From: Diplocarpon mali
Lineage: Eukaryota > Ascomycota > Leotiomycetes > Helotiales > Drepanopezizaceae
Assembly: GCA_024741835.1 (NCBI GenBank)
Contig: JAENRP010000217.1
Coordinates: forward strand, 7,471-71,470
Length of the DNA: 64,000 nt
Direction: 5' to 3'
The notes below the pieces were generated by a model. It was not told the DNA's origin, made no database searches, and saw nothing but the letters and a program-made list of their open reading frames with translations. The translations under genes were made by a program, and so were the position numbers. How positions within the stretch are numbered: the stretch's first letter is position 1; every line of letters starts with the position of its first letter. This document shows positions 35,975 through 49,049 of this stretch, piece after piece.

Positions 35975-37237
35975 TTACACACTCTGGGGGAGGCATAGAT
36001 GCGGATTTGCAATATATTGTGTTGATACTCTAACTCGTATGTTTTTTCAGTGACCTACTTTTCGAATCTGTCGTGTGACATAGCGAGAAACTTCTGCTTT
36101 GCAAGCTTGGGCATCCCAAACTCGCACTTAGGGTTGGGCCAGATCCTACAAAGTACTCATTTTATTTTATCAAGACTCTGTGCACAAAATGATCTGGGAG
36201 TAACGTTGCGAGCAGCCCTCTTCACAGGGACCTACGAAGTGTTGTCGAAGCGAACAGGTCCAAAGGGATAATTCGCAACTTCTGCTGTTTCGAGTTATCA
36301 TCGGGAGCATCTGCTTCTTCACGAATGTTTGCCCGAGGGGAGGCCTCTGCCTGTTGTACTTTTACCCAGAGATCCCAGTCCCAGGGAGGGTAATAGCGAA
36401 TCGTAAAAGCTTCGAGCTCATCGGCAATACCTCAAAGCACTATACATCAATCATGATAGGTTCCGATACAGGGAATTCGACGTCCTGTGTCGTATGCCCC
36501 GTGCCCTATGTCTAAAGCCATTTTGATGTGCCCAACTGGTGAAGACTAATATCGACAAGGCACAGCCAAGGCAAATGCATAGCGCTATAATAAGACTCGT
36601 GGCCTATACTAAAAAAAAAAATCTATTTAGAAGAGACAAGATTTATCGTCCCACCTCTGAACTCCTTCGGAGGGTATCAGGCTTGTCGCCAAGGCAGATC
36701 AGATATCCCTATATTTAGTATTTAAGATTGGCCCGAGCAGATCCGACGTGACAATCGAACAATCCGACCGTGCTTGCGAAAGCAACTTGAAGACTCAATC
36801 TCAACATCCGCATCCTGCACTTCCGTGGGAATGGGTACAGATGCGCCTGGGGAACCATCAGAATAGCTCTTCCTACCGTCTTACCCGCAGCCAGGTAGGT
36901 AGGTATTTATTTTCGGCTGTACAAGCAATTATTTGATAACTCTGGGCATTCTTCTCCAGCAAATCGCTGTATGTTTCTTCTTTGTCTTAAGCCTAAACTA
37001 CCTTGAGAAAGTAGAGCAGGACCTGGTCTTATGCTCCGTCGTCCGTATCATCCTCCTCTTTAGATTATATAAGTCGTTTGTATCCTTCCTTCTTCATTGT
37101 CTTTTGCGTTTACTGCGTCGCCTCAACTTCTGCGCCGGCCTCTACTCTCCATATCTATCCCACTTCTTGTGTTGTGTATCACTTGTAGATTCTTGTTCTC
37201 AACCTTTCGGCCTTTCTGACCGCGAAAGCCAATCGAA
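35975..37237. other. Intergenic region, no gene seen
   Basis: Mixed composition with an A-tract near 36608-36619. Short open frames at 36050, 36748 and 36933 carry no recognisable domain and overlap AT-rich DNA. The last 300 bp should include the promoter of the following membrane-protein gene. Confidence 0.45.
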
Positions 37238-38192
37238 ATGGCAGTCATCTGGGGCCTGGATCTGAGGGAGATACAATGGGGCAAATTCAAGGGATCTTAC
37301 ATGTTCAATGATGTCTACCACTTGCGCAAGACGAAGATGATCGTCTACCAGATCGCTATGATTTTCTGTGTCTGCTCGGAATCCGTGGGCACGGCTGCTC
37401 TGACAGGTACGTACCATTGACGCCAAACGTACAAGCAAGCACAGCTGAGAGTTATTCTTACTAGATTACGTCAGTCAAAGAGAGCAACTGTATAAGCGCA
37501 GCGACGGGCGAGCAATAGTTGAGAATCACGACATCGTCAGTATCTTTGGGTACAACATCTTTATTGGCATCGCTGTATCGACCATCTTTGGCTCAGGCTT
37601 CTTCTTCGACTTGTTCTGGCCGGAGAGACACGAGAGTGTGGCTGTCAAGTGGGCCTGGAGGATCTCATCTGTTGTGGTGTCTTTCATGGCTTTTGCTGAT
37701 GCGTTGCTCTTGACAGTATGTACACATGACTTCTTAAAACATAGACAATAGTATGACTGACTCTAGAACAGCTCATCGTCGCGATGCATAGAGCGCACAT
37801 CATCGGTGTTTCAGCACAGGAGGAAGCCTACTGGTTCAAGGCGCATGGCAAGCCGCATCCCATCTACCGGAAGAATGGGTACAACGTTGCTTCGGTGGTT
37901 CTGCTTTGGCCGGGTGTCGTTGGGTCGTTCGCGAGGTAAGCAAGCATACAATCCACAATAGCAAGCTCGAGACTGACGTCTGGGTAGCACATATATCATG
38001 TGTAAATCCATCGCGCATAACGATATCTACGGACCGAAAGCTGCAGCATACAGAAGCGCAACAAAAGGCGAGGAGGCGTCGTATTATCTGCCAAGCGCGA
38101 CCCCACTGCCCGCTCCATACGGTTCGAATCGCTTTGCATCTGGTGAAAGCTCCCCAGAAACGTCGAAAATCAAGCCATACCCAGGCACGTAG
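37238..38192 (+). CDS. Uncharacterised four-helix membrane protein
   Basis: Exons 37238-37406, 37465-37715, 37772-37935 and 37988-38192 give 262 aa with clean GT..AG introns of 52-58 bp in consistent phases, which argues for a real gene. Four hydrophobic segments are visible: around MIVYQIAMIFCVC, YNIFIGIAVSTIFGSGFFF, ISSVVVSFMAFADALLLTLIV and VASVVLLWPGVVGSF. The N-terminus (MAVIWGLDLREIQWGKFKGS) and the loop HGKPHPIYRKNGYN are hydrophilic, and the C-terminal 50 residues look disordered. I do not recognise a characterised family. No signal peptide is evident. Role unknown. Confidence 0.7.
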
Positions 38193-40032
38193 ATAATCGG
38201 CACATGAGCCCACCAGATTCCTATTGTTTGCTACGGGCGTTGGTTTACGACTTGTAGCGTTATGGCGGTCAGTTCCCTTACGTCTGTTGCAGGACCTCGG
38301 TCGCGATCATTCTTGAGATACCCAAGTACTGTTAGGAGAAGTGTACTGCTTAGACGAATCAAAATCCCAAATGAAGCAATGAGTGCAAGATTGTTTGGAT
38401 GATGGTTAGCAAAGTGGTGTGGGCTTCCCTTGCACTTCCTACCAATTACTTACCAAAGTTGTGACTTGTTTAGTTCGTGCCTGGTAGGCTTCCTATAGAT
38501 GCAGGGTCTGGCACATCCTGTCCAGACAGGCCCTTGTTACAATCGATTCTCCTGGTGGCCGAGCTTCTCCGCTGATAAGTGTATGCGGACTGGGCATACG
38601 TGCCCTGCATCTTGCGAAACAATCTCGCCGGTGAGTCAGCCGCTCAGATTGACTCGCAGGAATGAATGAGCCGCTGGACCCGAGGTCTACCAAGGTTGGG
38701 TGATGTTGGTCTCAGCGAAAGACACCCGCACGCAACTCAAAAGCCTCTCCAACGCACCGGTCGACCACCGGCTCGGGATGGCCGCCGCGCTGGAGAGCTG
38801 GGTGACGGGCAGCGGGCGGACCGTGGAACTCAAAGCCGTGTGCGACGGGGGAGGTAGTAGAGTAGACGTGTTGGGATGCTCGGGGCTTTGAATTGTCGCC
38901 ATCCGAACTAGGCGTTGGGGAGGAAGGGAGGAGGAGTGTGGAAGAAGAAGAAGAGGACCTGGGAGAGAATACGGGCAAGCATCAAGATTGAGCCAGCAAC
39001 GCTCCAGCAAAGAATGTGGGCTAACACGCGTCTCGCAGCCCTGGAAGCGCTCTGCGATACCACGATGATGGTCTGGCCTACGCACTTGTCCCCGCCGGCT
39101 TCTGATCCTCCGCATCATCTTGGTATGTGGCTTTTTTGTTTACCCTCTGACCTTTCCACTTCATTGCTCCCTGCCCTCCTCTATTTCAACAGCGATATCC
39201 TACCGACCCATGCCTCTGCCAACAGCTCAGTCCGAATCGCCCTAATCCTCCTTCCCGCTTACCAAGGTCTGCTCCTCTTTGATATGCTAGGGGACGCAGA
39301 TTGCCGATCAAAGAGGCGAGTTCTGCTGGGTCAGTAGCTCGGATAGTGGGCATGGGGCTTTCGGAAGTTGGGGGGTTGGGGGTCAGGTTGGATGACTTTG
39401 CTGTTGTTACAGGAGAAGGCGAGGGAGAGGGCTTGAACGGGAGGAACCCGATGAGAGGATGGGGTGTGGGAGTTCTTCACTTGGAGGTGGATGAGGGGGG
39501 GGGCTGTTCTAAAGGGGTTGTGTGGAGAGGCAGAAGACGTAGGTAAATTCTCTGTAGAGACCGGCAGTATCCTGACTTGAAAGTGGAGTCGTGTGGCATT
39601 GTTAACAAAGAACAAACACCTGAACCGAATTTCTCAAGTATCGCTTGCACGAAGGGGACAGTGTGAACGCTGTTGATTTGTATAGTTGACATCGACGAAA
39701 ATCCTAGCAAACATGTGTTCGCCTGTCAAAATCACCAGCCCGGCTCATCCAGTTCGAGCAGGCCGAAAATGCAATAATCCATTCCGGGTATGAGTCATTT
39801 CTGTCGCCTCCGAACACCAGCACCAAGAAATTGTACAGAGGCAGTAAGTAGTACCATCGCACAAGAAGGAAAAAAAACCTTGCTGTATATAAGTGCATAA
39901 AAGACCTGACCTCGAGGTTGGCCTCCAGTAAAAGAGAGAGAGAGAGGGCAGAAGCTGCTCTCTGTGCAACGCCGGGAGTTCTATCCACTGCCTTGCCGCT
40001 ATCAATGGCATCAGACATCTGATGCCGTACAT
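38193..40032. other. Intergenic region with one possible unannotated gene
   Basis: Between about 38690 and 39340 on the plus strand two segments have coding-like composition (for example DHRLGMAAALESW and RMWANTRLAALEALCDTTMM), but I could not build a convincing spliced model or name a family. A GA dinucleotide run lies at 39934-39945. The rest appears non-coding and includes the Cdc4 3' flank. Confidence 0.4.
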
Positions 40033-43000
40033 TCATACGTCGTTTTCTTCGATAATGACATGATCTTCACTATCTGGTAGAAGTCTTCGAGTACCGCGTT
40101 GGGAAGCTGGAATTCCGTCTCGTGAAGCGCCAAAATCTAGAACCTGAAGTAGTCAGTTAGTCGAGTATCTTAAATGGTCACTATGGGGAGACTAACCTCA
40201 ACATATGTAAGATTATCACGCTGGACGGCAGCAACACACCGTCGCTCGTCGAATTTGACTTGCCACACCCCGCTCAGATCGGTCAAGAGATCCTTGATAC
40301 ACTCGCCAGTCTTGATATCCCATAGCTTCAAAGTTCTATCGGATCCGGAAATGACTTTTTGACCATCATGTTGAAAACAGGTGATGGCACCAGTATGGGC
40401 GCTGAGTGTGCTCTTGCATTGTCCGCTTTCGGCTTCCCAGATTCGGAGTGTTGAGTCTGCTGCTGCAGATACGAGTCGTTCATCCCGGAGATCAAGCAGA
40501 CCAACGAGTGACGTGTGGCCTTCCAGAGTGAAGAGACAAGCACCGGTCTGCAAGCACCAGATCTTGACGAAGTGGTCCATCGAACCACTGATACACCGGT
40601 TTCTTTTGTGATCTAAAACAACACTGTAGACCTTCATGGCATGTCCTTGTAGACGATGGACTGTCTCACCAGTGGATATCTTCCAAACTCGAACCGTGTT
40701 GTCATAGCTGCCACTAACGAGGGTATCTTGGTGAGCAGCAATAGCACGAACCGAGTGGAGATGGCCAGTCAAGGTACGAACAAAGTATGGGCAGTCCGCG
40801 TCGATTGCTGGAGGGCCGGTTTGAATGTAACGTTTTGATCCTTGCTCTGGTAATCTCCATACTCGAAGCTGAGAGTCTCTTGAACCAGTAATAATGAGTG
40901 GCTTCTCCGGAACCATAATTGGCTTGCCCTCGTCGGTTTTTCCGACCATCTCGGGCATAAGAATCTGGAGGCATCTGACGGTAGAAGTGTGCCCGTGGAA
41001 GACTTGCGTACAAAGTCCCTTTTCGATATCCCAGACTCGAACAGAACGATCAGTCGAACCAGAGACTAGAACATTTCCTTCGTACTGTAGAGCCCATACC
41101 CCCCCTTCATGACCAGCGAGCTTCTTTCGTAGGATGCCAGTCTTCGTATCGTAGACATGGATAAGAGTATCATCGGAACCAGTCAAGATCTTATCATCAT
41201 CAAATTGGAGGCATGTGATGACATGAGCGGGATGCGCAGGGAATGCAAAGTGGTGAGGGGCCACTTTACCACTCATCCAGCTGCTGTGAAGCATGTAATG
41301 GCGACGATATAGTGACTTGAACAGATGCAGCTTCCGCAAGCCAGGCAGACTTAATTCGGGATCAGGAACAGCCAGAGCGGCAGCGCTGGCAGCAGTGACA
41401 GGACCCTCGGACTTGTGGAACTTGGCCGAGTGGGGGTATTTTGCCAGCATGCCCTGAGCCTTGTCAGCAAACTCGTGACTGATTGCTCTCCGCTTTGAGC
41501 GGTCTGTGCCCAAGCCTCCTGCAATTCGCTTTCTTTTCGTAGCAGAGCGACCCTTTCTGGCCGAAGTGAGTTCCTGTTTGCTGCTGCCGCCAGCACTGTT
41601 GTCAGTCTCTGGCGATAGCACTCCACGATGAACACTCAAGTCCCGCTCGAACCCATCTGGTCCCACAGGATCTTGCCATCCCCATCCTTGTTGGATAGCT
41701 TTGTCAAGCTCTCCGCAAGGTAAGACAAAGCCGTCTTGATCAAATAACTCTTTCCAGCCAGTCTCGTTTGTATCAACAATATCCCTCCAACGCTTTGAAA
41801 CCTGGGCAGCTCGGCATAAGGCTTGATGGTTGAGGAAACCGAGGATGTGAAGACTCAACTCCATGGGTAGTTGGTCCAGGAAGTCGCACTTCAAGGCAGG
41901 ATTTACTACATTAGCAACAACATATAAAGTCTTCCGAGAGCATCGTCGAAGGAGTTGATACATCATCAAGGTCTGCATCTCGGTAGGCATTGCATCAAAA
42001 CTATGCAGAATTGACTCGGCATCCATGACCGACGGCGAACGTGTGCCCCGGACGACAGAAGAGTCATCTTCGGGTCTGGAAAGAGAAATTCCTTGAGACT
42101 TTGACAAGCATACTGCGTCATCAAGAGTATCTTGGCTGTCGCCGGATTGGGTTGTAGGGCTCCCAACAAGCTCATCTTCGGCGGTATTGATATCCGAAAA
42201 CCGATCCTGATGGAGCTCCGCCGACGCAAATGTTGGCGAGAGACCTGGACTTGGCAGGCTTACATTCTGGGCTGCAGCTGTATTGAGACTCGGTCGTTGC
42301 GCAGACCCAGGAGCAAATGTTGCACTGTCCTCCTCATCCAAAGGCTCCAAGTCCGACTCAGCGATGGGAGGCGTAGCGACAGCTTTGGCAAAATCGTCAT
42401 TAGAGGCCTCAAGCGCATTTGGTACCTCTTCAAATGAGTCATTTTGGCTCATTCCAGATTGTGGAGTGTACGTGTTCTGGTCGAAGAACGATGTGGTATA
42501 TGGCTGAACACGATCGGCCGTCATGTCGACTTCGGACATATCAGGAGTCGCTGGAAAAATATGTCCTCCTGCCAGGTGCATGCCCAGCCCATGAGGAGGG
42601 CGGCGGCGTTGAACCTTGAGCGAGTCAACATCCTGGTCATCTGTCTGGAAATTCCTCTTGGGCTTGTGTACTCGTTCAGTCAAGGGCATCGGAGACTTGG
42701 GTTGTATCTTCCGAGGGGGAATGGTCGATCTTCTCTGGTCGACTGTGGCTAGCTTCTGTCGCAATCGGTCTAGTTTTTGGGATTCTTCTTTTTCGACCAA
42801 GTTGCTCTGTTTCCTGGACACCGGGAATTGGTCTGTCTCGCTGGACGGATCAATATTTCCTTGGGAGGGCACTCGGACATCCTAGACGCCACTTAGTCAC
42901 TGGATATCGCTGCGGATACTCAATACAGTATGTAAACCCACTGACCTCGAGAACACTGTCTTCCCCAGCTAGATCCATCAAATCTCCTTCGACTTCGTAT

Positions 43001-43398
43001 GAGAATCTCAGTAGCTCCGCGGGAGGAGGCTTCATAGCAAGAGGATACTCCTTCGTACTTAGTTTTCCGAGTGGTCGCTGTTTTACCAGTAGAGGTGGAT
43101 ATGATCGTTTGGTTGTAGTGGTCGTCGTGACGGTTTTGGTTTCCACGCACTCGGCCAGCTCGATCTGCATACTTGAAGTTTGCCGAGATATCGCATCGCC
43201 TCCTTCGACCCACCCTACTGAGACTGTTCGGTTTCGTGGTCGCAAAGCTCGAGGTGCTTGAGGTGCTGCAACATTGTGCAGGTACTTGGAATTCGTGTCA
43301 TAGAGACTCTGAGAGTTAGTACTGGTTAGCTGCGCAGAAACAGCCCGCCGGTTATTGAAAGGTCGGATGGGAGGATCCATTTTCGTTGCTTCATGCAT
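40033..43398 (-). CDS. CDC4: F-box/WD40 protein Cdc4 (SCF ubiquitin ligase receptor)
   Basis: Minus-strand exons 43398-42946, 42881-40197 and 40143-40033 give 1,082 aa. The N-terminal 450 residues are long and mostly disordered, with a conserved patch SVGWVEGGDAISRQTSSM and TTTTTTKRSYPPL. The F-box (about residues 486-530: LDQLPMELSLHILGFLNHQALCRAAQVSKRW) binds Skp1. Seven or eight WD40 repeats follow (about residues 710-1045, such as VSGSTDRSVRVWDIEKG and VSGSYDNTVRVWKISTG), forming the propeller that reads phosphodegrons. The last exon adds a short acidic tail ending IIEENDV. Cdc4/Fbw7 directs destruction of phosphorylated Cdk inhibitors, cyclins and transcription factors. The start is uncertain: the frame stays open upstream to 43944, and a second ATG lies at 43380. 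Confidence 0.92.
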
Positions 43399-45668
43399 TC
43401 TCGTCGTGGTTTCTCCAGTTGCGGTTGGAAAGGTCGTGATGAAGTGCTGCCCCTCTCCTTGTGAAGCGGACGCGTCGACACGAGACACGGCACGCGTAGG
43501 CGAATTCCAGCGATTCACTGCCGCCGATATCTTAAATACTTTCCAGCGACACCATAGCCGAGCCTCGCTGATAAGGTGAAGTTGTTCTGGACGTTGAAGC
43601 GGCGGGGAGAGGGGGTCGTAGACGCCGTAGGTGGAGTGCCGTACTACGGGTCGAGGCAAAGAAGGTTGTTGCTGATCTTTCGGGGCCAGGAGGCTGAAGG
43701 ACCGTGAATGCTGCTCGGAACTCAAGAAGCGATCGAGAATCGTAGGTGAAGGAGGTTGTGTTGGGGGTTGGTGGAGTGGTCGGTGGCGGTGGTGGTGGTG
43801 GAGATGGGGGAGGCCCAATTCCCTGGGATGAACCAGCCCCCTGCCTCCATGTCCCTTTCGCTTGCCTTTCCTGCCGTCCACCGCCGCCTTCGACTTTGCT
43901 GACTGCAGTCCGGCAACCTGGAAATACCAACCAAAAAATCTCACCTCAATAAGATTGCTGCTCTACTCATTTGCTACCGCCATCGCTAACTTTGATATCT
44001 ACCTAGATCCCTTAAGAATCGATCTCATGTTCTCCTCACTTGGTCGACCTCGGCCTTCCATCAACCTCTCCTTGTCCTCTGAGACACGGTGTAGTTCGAG
44101 GGACAACGTGCACCGGAGATCAAGACTTCCCGTCAAACTCTACTCTGCTTCACTTCGCGGCCCGCAGTTGAGGTAAGCTACAATCAATCCAAGGTCATTC
44201 AATTAGCAGTCCAAGTCGGCAGCAGGATCTTCTGTCCATCCTGTCGCGGCATGGCTGGCCACCCCACCTTACATTCACCCACTCTTGGTGAGCCTGCTCT
44301 ACATACCTCCCGTAGGTATCCCGTACGTCGACAGACCTTTTCGGAGCGAATGGCGTACAGGAACACCTCCAGTTGCTCCGTAGGTTACGAGAGAACATAC
44401 TGTTTATTTTGGACCTGCTTTCCATTGTGGATATACGAGGCTCCACCAAAGGATATCTTCCTTCTATAGCGATCTCTACTGTCAAGGCTGCAACGTACTT
44501 CGGCGTATGTTGGCCGAGAAGCTTTAAATTAAGCATTTCCGCAGGTAAGCTTGAAGTTACTATGCAGAAAGAAAGACATTCAGTCTTAAAGATCGAGTCT
44601 AGGTAGTCTCGAAGGGTTTCCTCCAGAGACTCCGGCAACTTGCCATGCACACTGGTAGCTAAAATTCGTTTGAAAGGAAAGCTTCCTACAATCCTGCAGT
44701 CCTACGATTTGGCCCTCGGGAACATCTTCCCTGAATAACGGTACCATCGGCTGCGGTGCACGATGTCCTATGGAATCAAGGTCGTTATCACGGATCTTCT
44801 GGTGCGGTCGTAAGGTCTCTTGCTGCGGGATCGTTATCGCGTTGCTGTCTCTCTCTTTTATCATTCTTATTATTGCTAGCTGACCAAACTCTGGGACATT
44901 CATATGCGTTCACTCGAGAAGTACTCTTTGAGAATAACGCTTTTCGGTTCTTCTGATTTTCAAATCAGAAGCCGTTCGTTGACTTCGGAGTTTCGCTTCT
45001 GCAACGTCGTTGTGCAGCCTGCGAACTCCCGATGTCTTGTACGAGTAGGTAGGTACAATGCCAACATTGGTAGAGCCTCGAAGTCATGGATGAATGCCTT
45101 GCCCATTGGTAGTTTAGTACATTGTAAAATTCTGTATTGGTCCTTCAAGAGCACAGAAGTAGAGTGACAGTAGTTCTCCGCAGTGAGTGATCCGCACAAG
45201 GTCTTTAGCAATGTCTCCAGCGCTCTTGATCATCGGCTGGCAGCATTGAATGTCTGGATCTTGCCAATGCCAAATCCGGAATTGGAAGCGAAGTCGCCTC
45301 AGAGCTGTTCCCCACGCCACCTCCTACCCATCTGGGTAGAACTTGCCTGTCATTCCATCACCGTTGTCAAGTAATCCTTACGACCGCCCTCATCTCTCAT
45401 CTCTTCTTCATTCCCACCCCAACCCATCCCATTCCATCTCAACCTTCTATCTTCCCATCTTCTCATTCTCTTCATCCCATCTACAAATCCTCCCTTTCAC
45501 ATCTTTATCCCGCGCCCCCCAGTGTCTGGAGTCAGATCAATCATTCTCAAAAGCCCTTTCCCCCCCTCGCCCCTCAACCTTTGGACGGCAGGCACATCGT
45601 CCCTCTGCTTATGTTCATCGAAGGCTCGTCACAGCGCAGCGAAACGTTGAAGTCCAGCACCCGCCACC
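43399..45668. promoter_or_regulatory. 2.3 kb divergent region between Cdc4 and Hop1
   Basis: Both genes are read outward from this interval. No supported gene lies inside. The Cdc4-proximal side (43744-43810) is G-rich with GGTGGT runs; the Hop1-proximal side (45360-45560) is strongly CT-rich, a common feature just upstream of fungal start sites. The Cdc4 reading frame stays open to 43944, so part of this may be 5' coding sequence or 5' UTR. Confidence 0.5.
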
Positions 45669-48379
45669 ATGGCGAGAAAGACTGCTTCAAGTGCAATCCC
45701 GAAGGTGACTCCTCGCACGCAACCGCGCCAAGCCCCCCAGATTTTGATGGAAGAGCAAAGCTTCGAACTCGCTCGCATTGCTATCGCAGCTATGGTACAC
45801 ATACTTCTTCTTGGTAATTCGGAGGACACTTCACTGACAATTGACGGATGCAGATATTCCAAGTTCTCCATACTCGGTGCCGGACCACTCTCCATTTTGA
45901 TCGACGATCGAGTTTTGCTGACTTGTACATATAGTAAGGCCATGCCTGGTGCCAAGTGGATACAGCGAGGTTTCGATCCAACTGATTCAGACAGCTCATA
46001 TCAAGCTTTTGTGTCCGGCCCTGCATCTAAATCGACAGGTCTCATTTGGAAAGTCCCAGTACCAGGACACAGTCAGGTAGACAAACTGTTGGAGCGGCTG
46101 GTGCGTTATGAAATTCCCTCAAGCCGGCACCACTGACGATGAATGCAGGGGAACGGTATGAGTGATGCTCTGAAAAGAGGCTACCTGCATAAAGTCCAGC
46201 TCTCGTTCCACCAACCCGGACCAGCTCCGCTGTCCGATCTCGATACCATCGAGTCGTATATTCTGACAATAGCCTATGGAAGCAATGGCACAATCCCGTA
46301 TCTTAACACTGAAATGAAAGACGGTCAGAACTCCGAAACAAGCCGTATCACAATCGTAGACGGCAAGAAGCAGCTTCAATCTATGGTCGACAAGATACTG
46401 GAATTTCTTCACAAAACCCGAAGAAGCATGAACAACGGCCGATTTATCACGTATAGTCTACCAGGTAATTTGACCAAAAACACTGCTTCCAAAACAAGAT
46501 TCTGACACTCTTTGGGTTCGTAGCTGGCTCCAAAATCAGTCTACAGTTGGCATATACTGATGCTACACCCGATGATTATCAACCTGAATCCTTTCACCCA
46601 GGCAACGACAGTACGCGAAAGATCCTTGATCTCGACACAAATGGAGGGACTGATGTAGCAATGGAGACTGGCTTCCACAGGTACTTTTGAGACTTTGAGC
46701 CTCTCCATGTCACCAATCATAGTCTGTTGCTAAATTTCTCAAGTGTCAATTGTACTATCAACTTTCCTGGCCTGGTCAATGCGTCTAAACCCCAGCAAGT
46801 TGCATCAACGGCCGTCGGCAGTAGCGAAGTGCCGCGATACAACGGTGTTGACAATCATGAATTTCTCACGGATTCTGACAAAGATTCGAAACGTATTTAC
46901 AGCGTCTTCTACAACGCCAGCCCTGAGCTCGGCAGAGCTGGTAGCAGTTTTGCACATTATCACTCTATGCCTCGCCAAATCGTTCCTTATAACCCTCCTC
47001 GCAGCCCTTCGATGCGTTCGGTGTCCGAGGGTGACAATACGCAGCCCGATCTTGTTGCAAAAATATGCCAAGCAGTAGGTTCCTTCTATCATAAGAAATT
47101 TGCTTCCGCTCATTGTTTGTTCCTTGCAGGGCTCTTCTAGGATTCTAGGGGCTGCCTCTCAAGATACCCAACAGTACTTCACTGACCCAGCATCCCCTGT
47201 CGCGAATTTCAACATTCCTCACTACTCGCAGGAAATCTGGAATGAGCTCCGGCACTTTGCACATGATATAGCCACTCATAGAGGCGATGACGATCTCGAT
47301 GCTCCTCAAAGCACACGAAATGTCAGTTGCGAATGCCAGTGCGATAGGTCTAACGAAGTTTTGGTATGACTCTACATCAATATTTACAGACTGAATGCTC
47401 TATCATACTAATCGGAGGAAGGTACAATGCGGGTACTGCAAGTCGTTCCAGCATGCGGTGTGCTATGGTTATCTCCATAATCAGCACGACTTCCACTTTT
47501 GCTACTCTTGCCTTCACATTCAATCTCGTCTTTCGCCCACAGGGCTTGCGGATAGAGTCATCGACTGTCTGGCCAGAAGAGCTCTTCGCCTCTTCCAGTC
47601 TCAAGGATCTTTGGTGGAGAGCGAACTCAGCAATCATCTCAGTGAGGACAGTCGGTGAAGGATTTTTGCTCTCAGCTAATAATTGCTAGATCAGACCCCT
47701 GCAACCACAGCCAACGTTTTGGACTCCTTGATTCATGAGAAGCTTGTTATAAAGAATCAAGATACGAGCAAGTCACATAAGAAAAAGAAGACTTTGGCAA
47801 CTTATACCTTGATTGGGGACGAGGAGTCAGTCGTCCGAGCTTATTTTGATCCCAGAAAGGGTCTTTATGCGCTTGTACGTGGATCACAGCTTGCTCTATT
47901 AGTCCTCAACTCTTGCTTACATTGAATAGTTTCCAGTGCTCACTGCAGCCTTTTCCAATCCCGATAACGCGGCTGAGCACATCAGTGCCGAAGGAGTCTA
48001 CCCGGTGGCAAGCTATTCAAGAGGAGTTTTCACCGTCCGCGGTCTACCAAACCATTCGCGAAGAGCGACATCATGTAACAATGGGACAACTCAATCAGGA
48101 TCCAGCCCCAGCACTCCTTTGTGCTCGAGAAGCCGCGTTGCCCGAGACCGTTTGTTCGAACATTCACGTAGGACAGTATCAGTCCGAGGAAACTCTCAAA
48201 CCCCAGAAGCCAGACGACCAAGTCCTAGCGAGACAATTAGTCCTACTGCAAGCAACTTCAGTTATCGTTCGAAGCGGCTAGCTGAGCTGAGCTTCGAGCA
48301 TAGGCCTGCACAGCGTCGCAAGACCGGATTGATGAGTCCAATGCTTGTAGGTGCGGATTTTCTTGAGATCTCCCAGTGA
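45669..48379 (+). CDS. HOP1: Meiotic axis protein Hop1 (HORMA, PHD finger, winged helix)
   Basis: Proposed exons: 45669-45794, 45854-45933, 45995-46100, 46149-46464, 46524-46680, 46723-47074, 47130-47363, 47422-47641, 47690-47874, 47937-48175 and 48229-48379 (721 aa). The HORMA domain covers about residues 28-255, with VDKLLERL, ALKRGYLHKVQL, ESYILTIAYG and LQLAYTDATPDDYQPESF. A zinc-binding PHD finger at about 444-485 has CECQC, CGYC, a histidine and CYSC, followed by a winged-helix-like segment (ADRVIDCLARRAL to LDSLIHEKLVIKN), as in fungal Hop1 chromatin-binding regions. Hop1 coats unsynapsed chromosome axes, promotes interhomologue recombination and relays Tel1/Mec1 signals in yeast. The 3' end is uncertain: a single exon from 47930 to 48379 also stays open in another frame (741 aa). 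The gene points at MER3. Confidence 0.86.
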
Positions 48380-49049
48380 TGAGAGGGAATTTAGCTATAG
48401 GGTTCGAAGGATCCGTGTCTGACAAAGCCATTCTCCTACTTCAATTGTTTAGGTGGGTTGGTTGCTATTATGGTAGGTCATGAAACGTGGAAACTGATTT
48501 GAAGAAAACAAAAAAGAAAAGAAACAGACATACAGCTACTGTTTGATCTCGCTGTATTCAGCTTTGTATTCTGCTCTCTCATAGCTTAGAAATACATGTG
48601 GATGTACATCAAGCATGTTTTCGAGACTCTCCCTGTTTCACAGTGCCGATTCGAAGACATTAGATACCGAAGGCGATGCCATCAAGCTTTGGTATACCAC
48701 CACCGCGTCGCCTAAGCCGAATATGATGGCAGTTTCTCCATGGAATAGCAGTACCATACATGGTCGTCTTGACTCTGATTACATCCGATTCATATCAAGT
48801 GTTTGGTTCTGGGCGGTCTTGCAAAATATTATTAAAGCTAATGACGAGCATATAATGCCATGCAAATGGGTATCTGCCTGTCGTCACCTCCACTCAACTC
48901 CATGAGCAAAAAATCCTGCGAAGAGCTCTCAAAAACACACGTTCTCTCAGAACAGTAATATTTACCAGCTTCAACTCCAGAAAAAAATGTAGAGAAATAT
49001 TTCGGCGACAATAAGCCTCCCGGATATGTTGAATAATCGCTACGACATC
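48380..49049. other. Convergent 3' region between Hop1 and Mer3
   Basis: A 670 bp interval holding both 3' UTRs. An open frame at 48615-48905 has no recognisable features and is not called. Confidence 0.5.

Noticed and set aside
44195..44903. Several open frames of 70-150 codons on both strands between Cdc4 and Hop1
   Set aside because: They overlap in opposing frames, lack domains, and none joins to a neighbour by plausible splicing.
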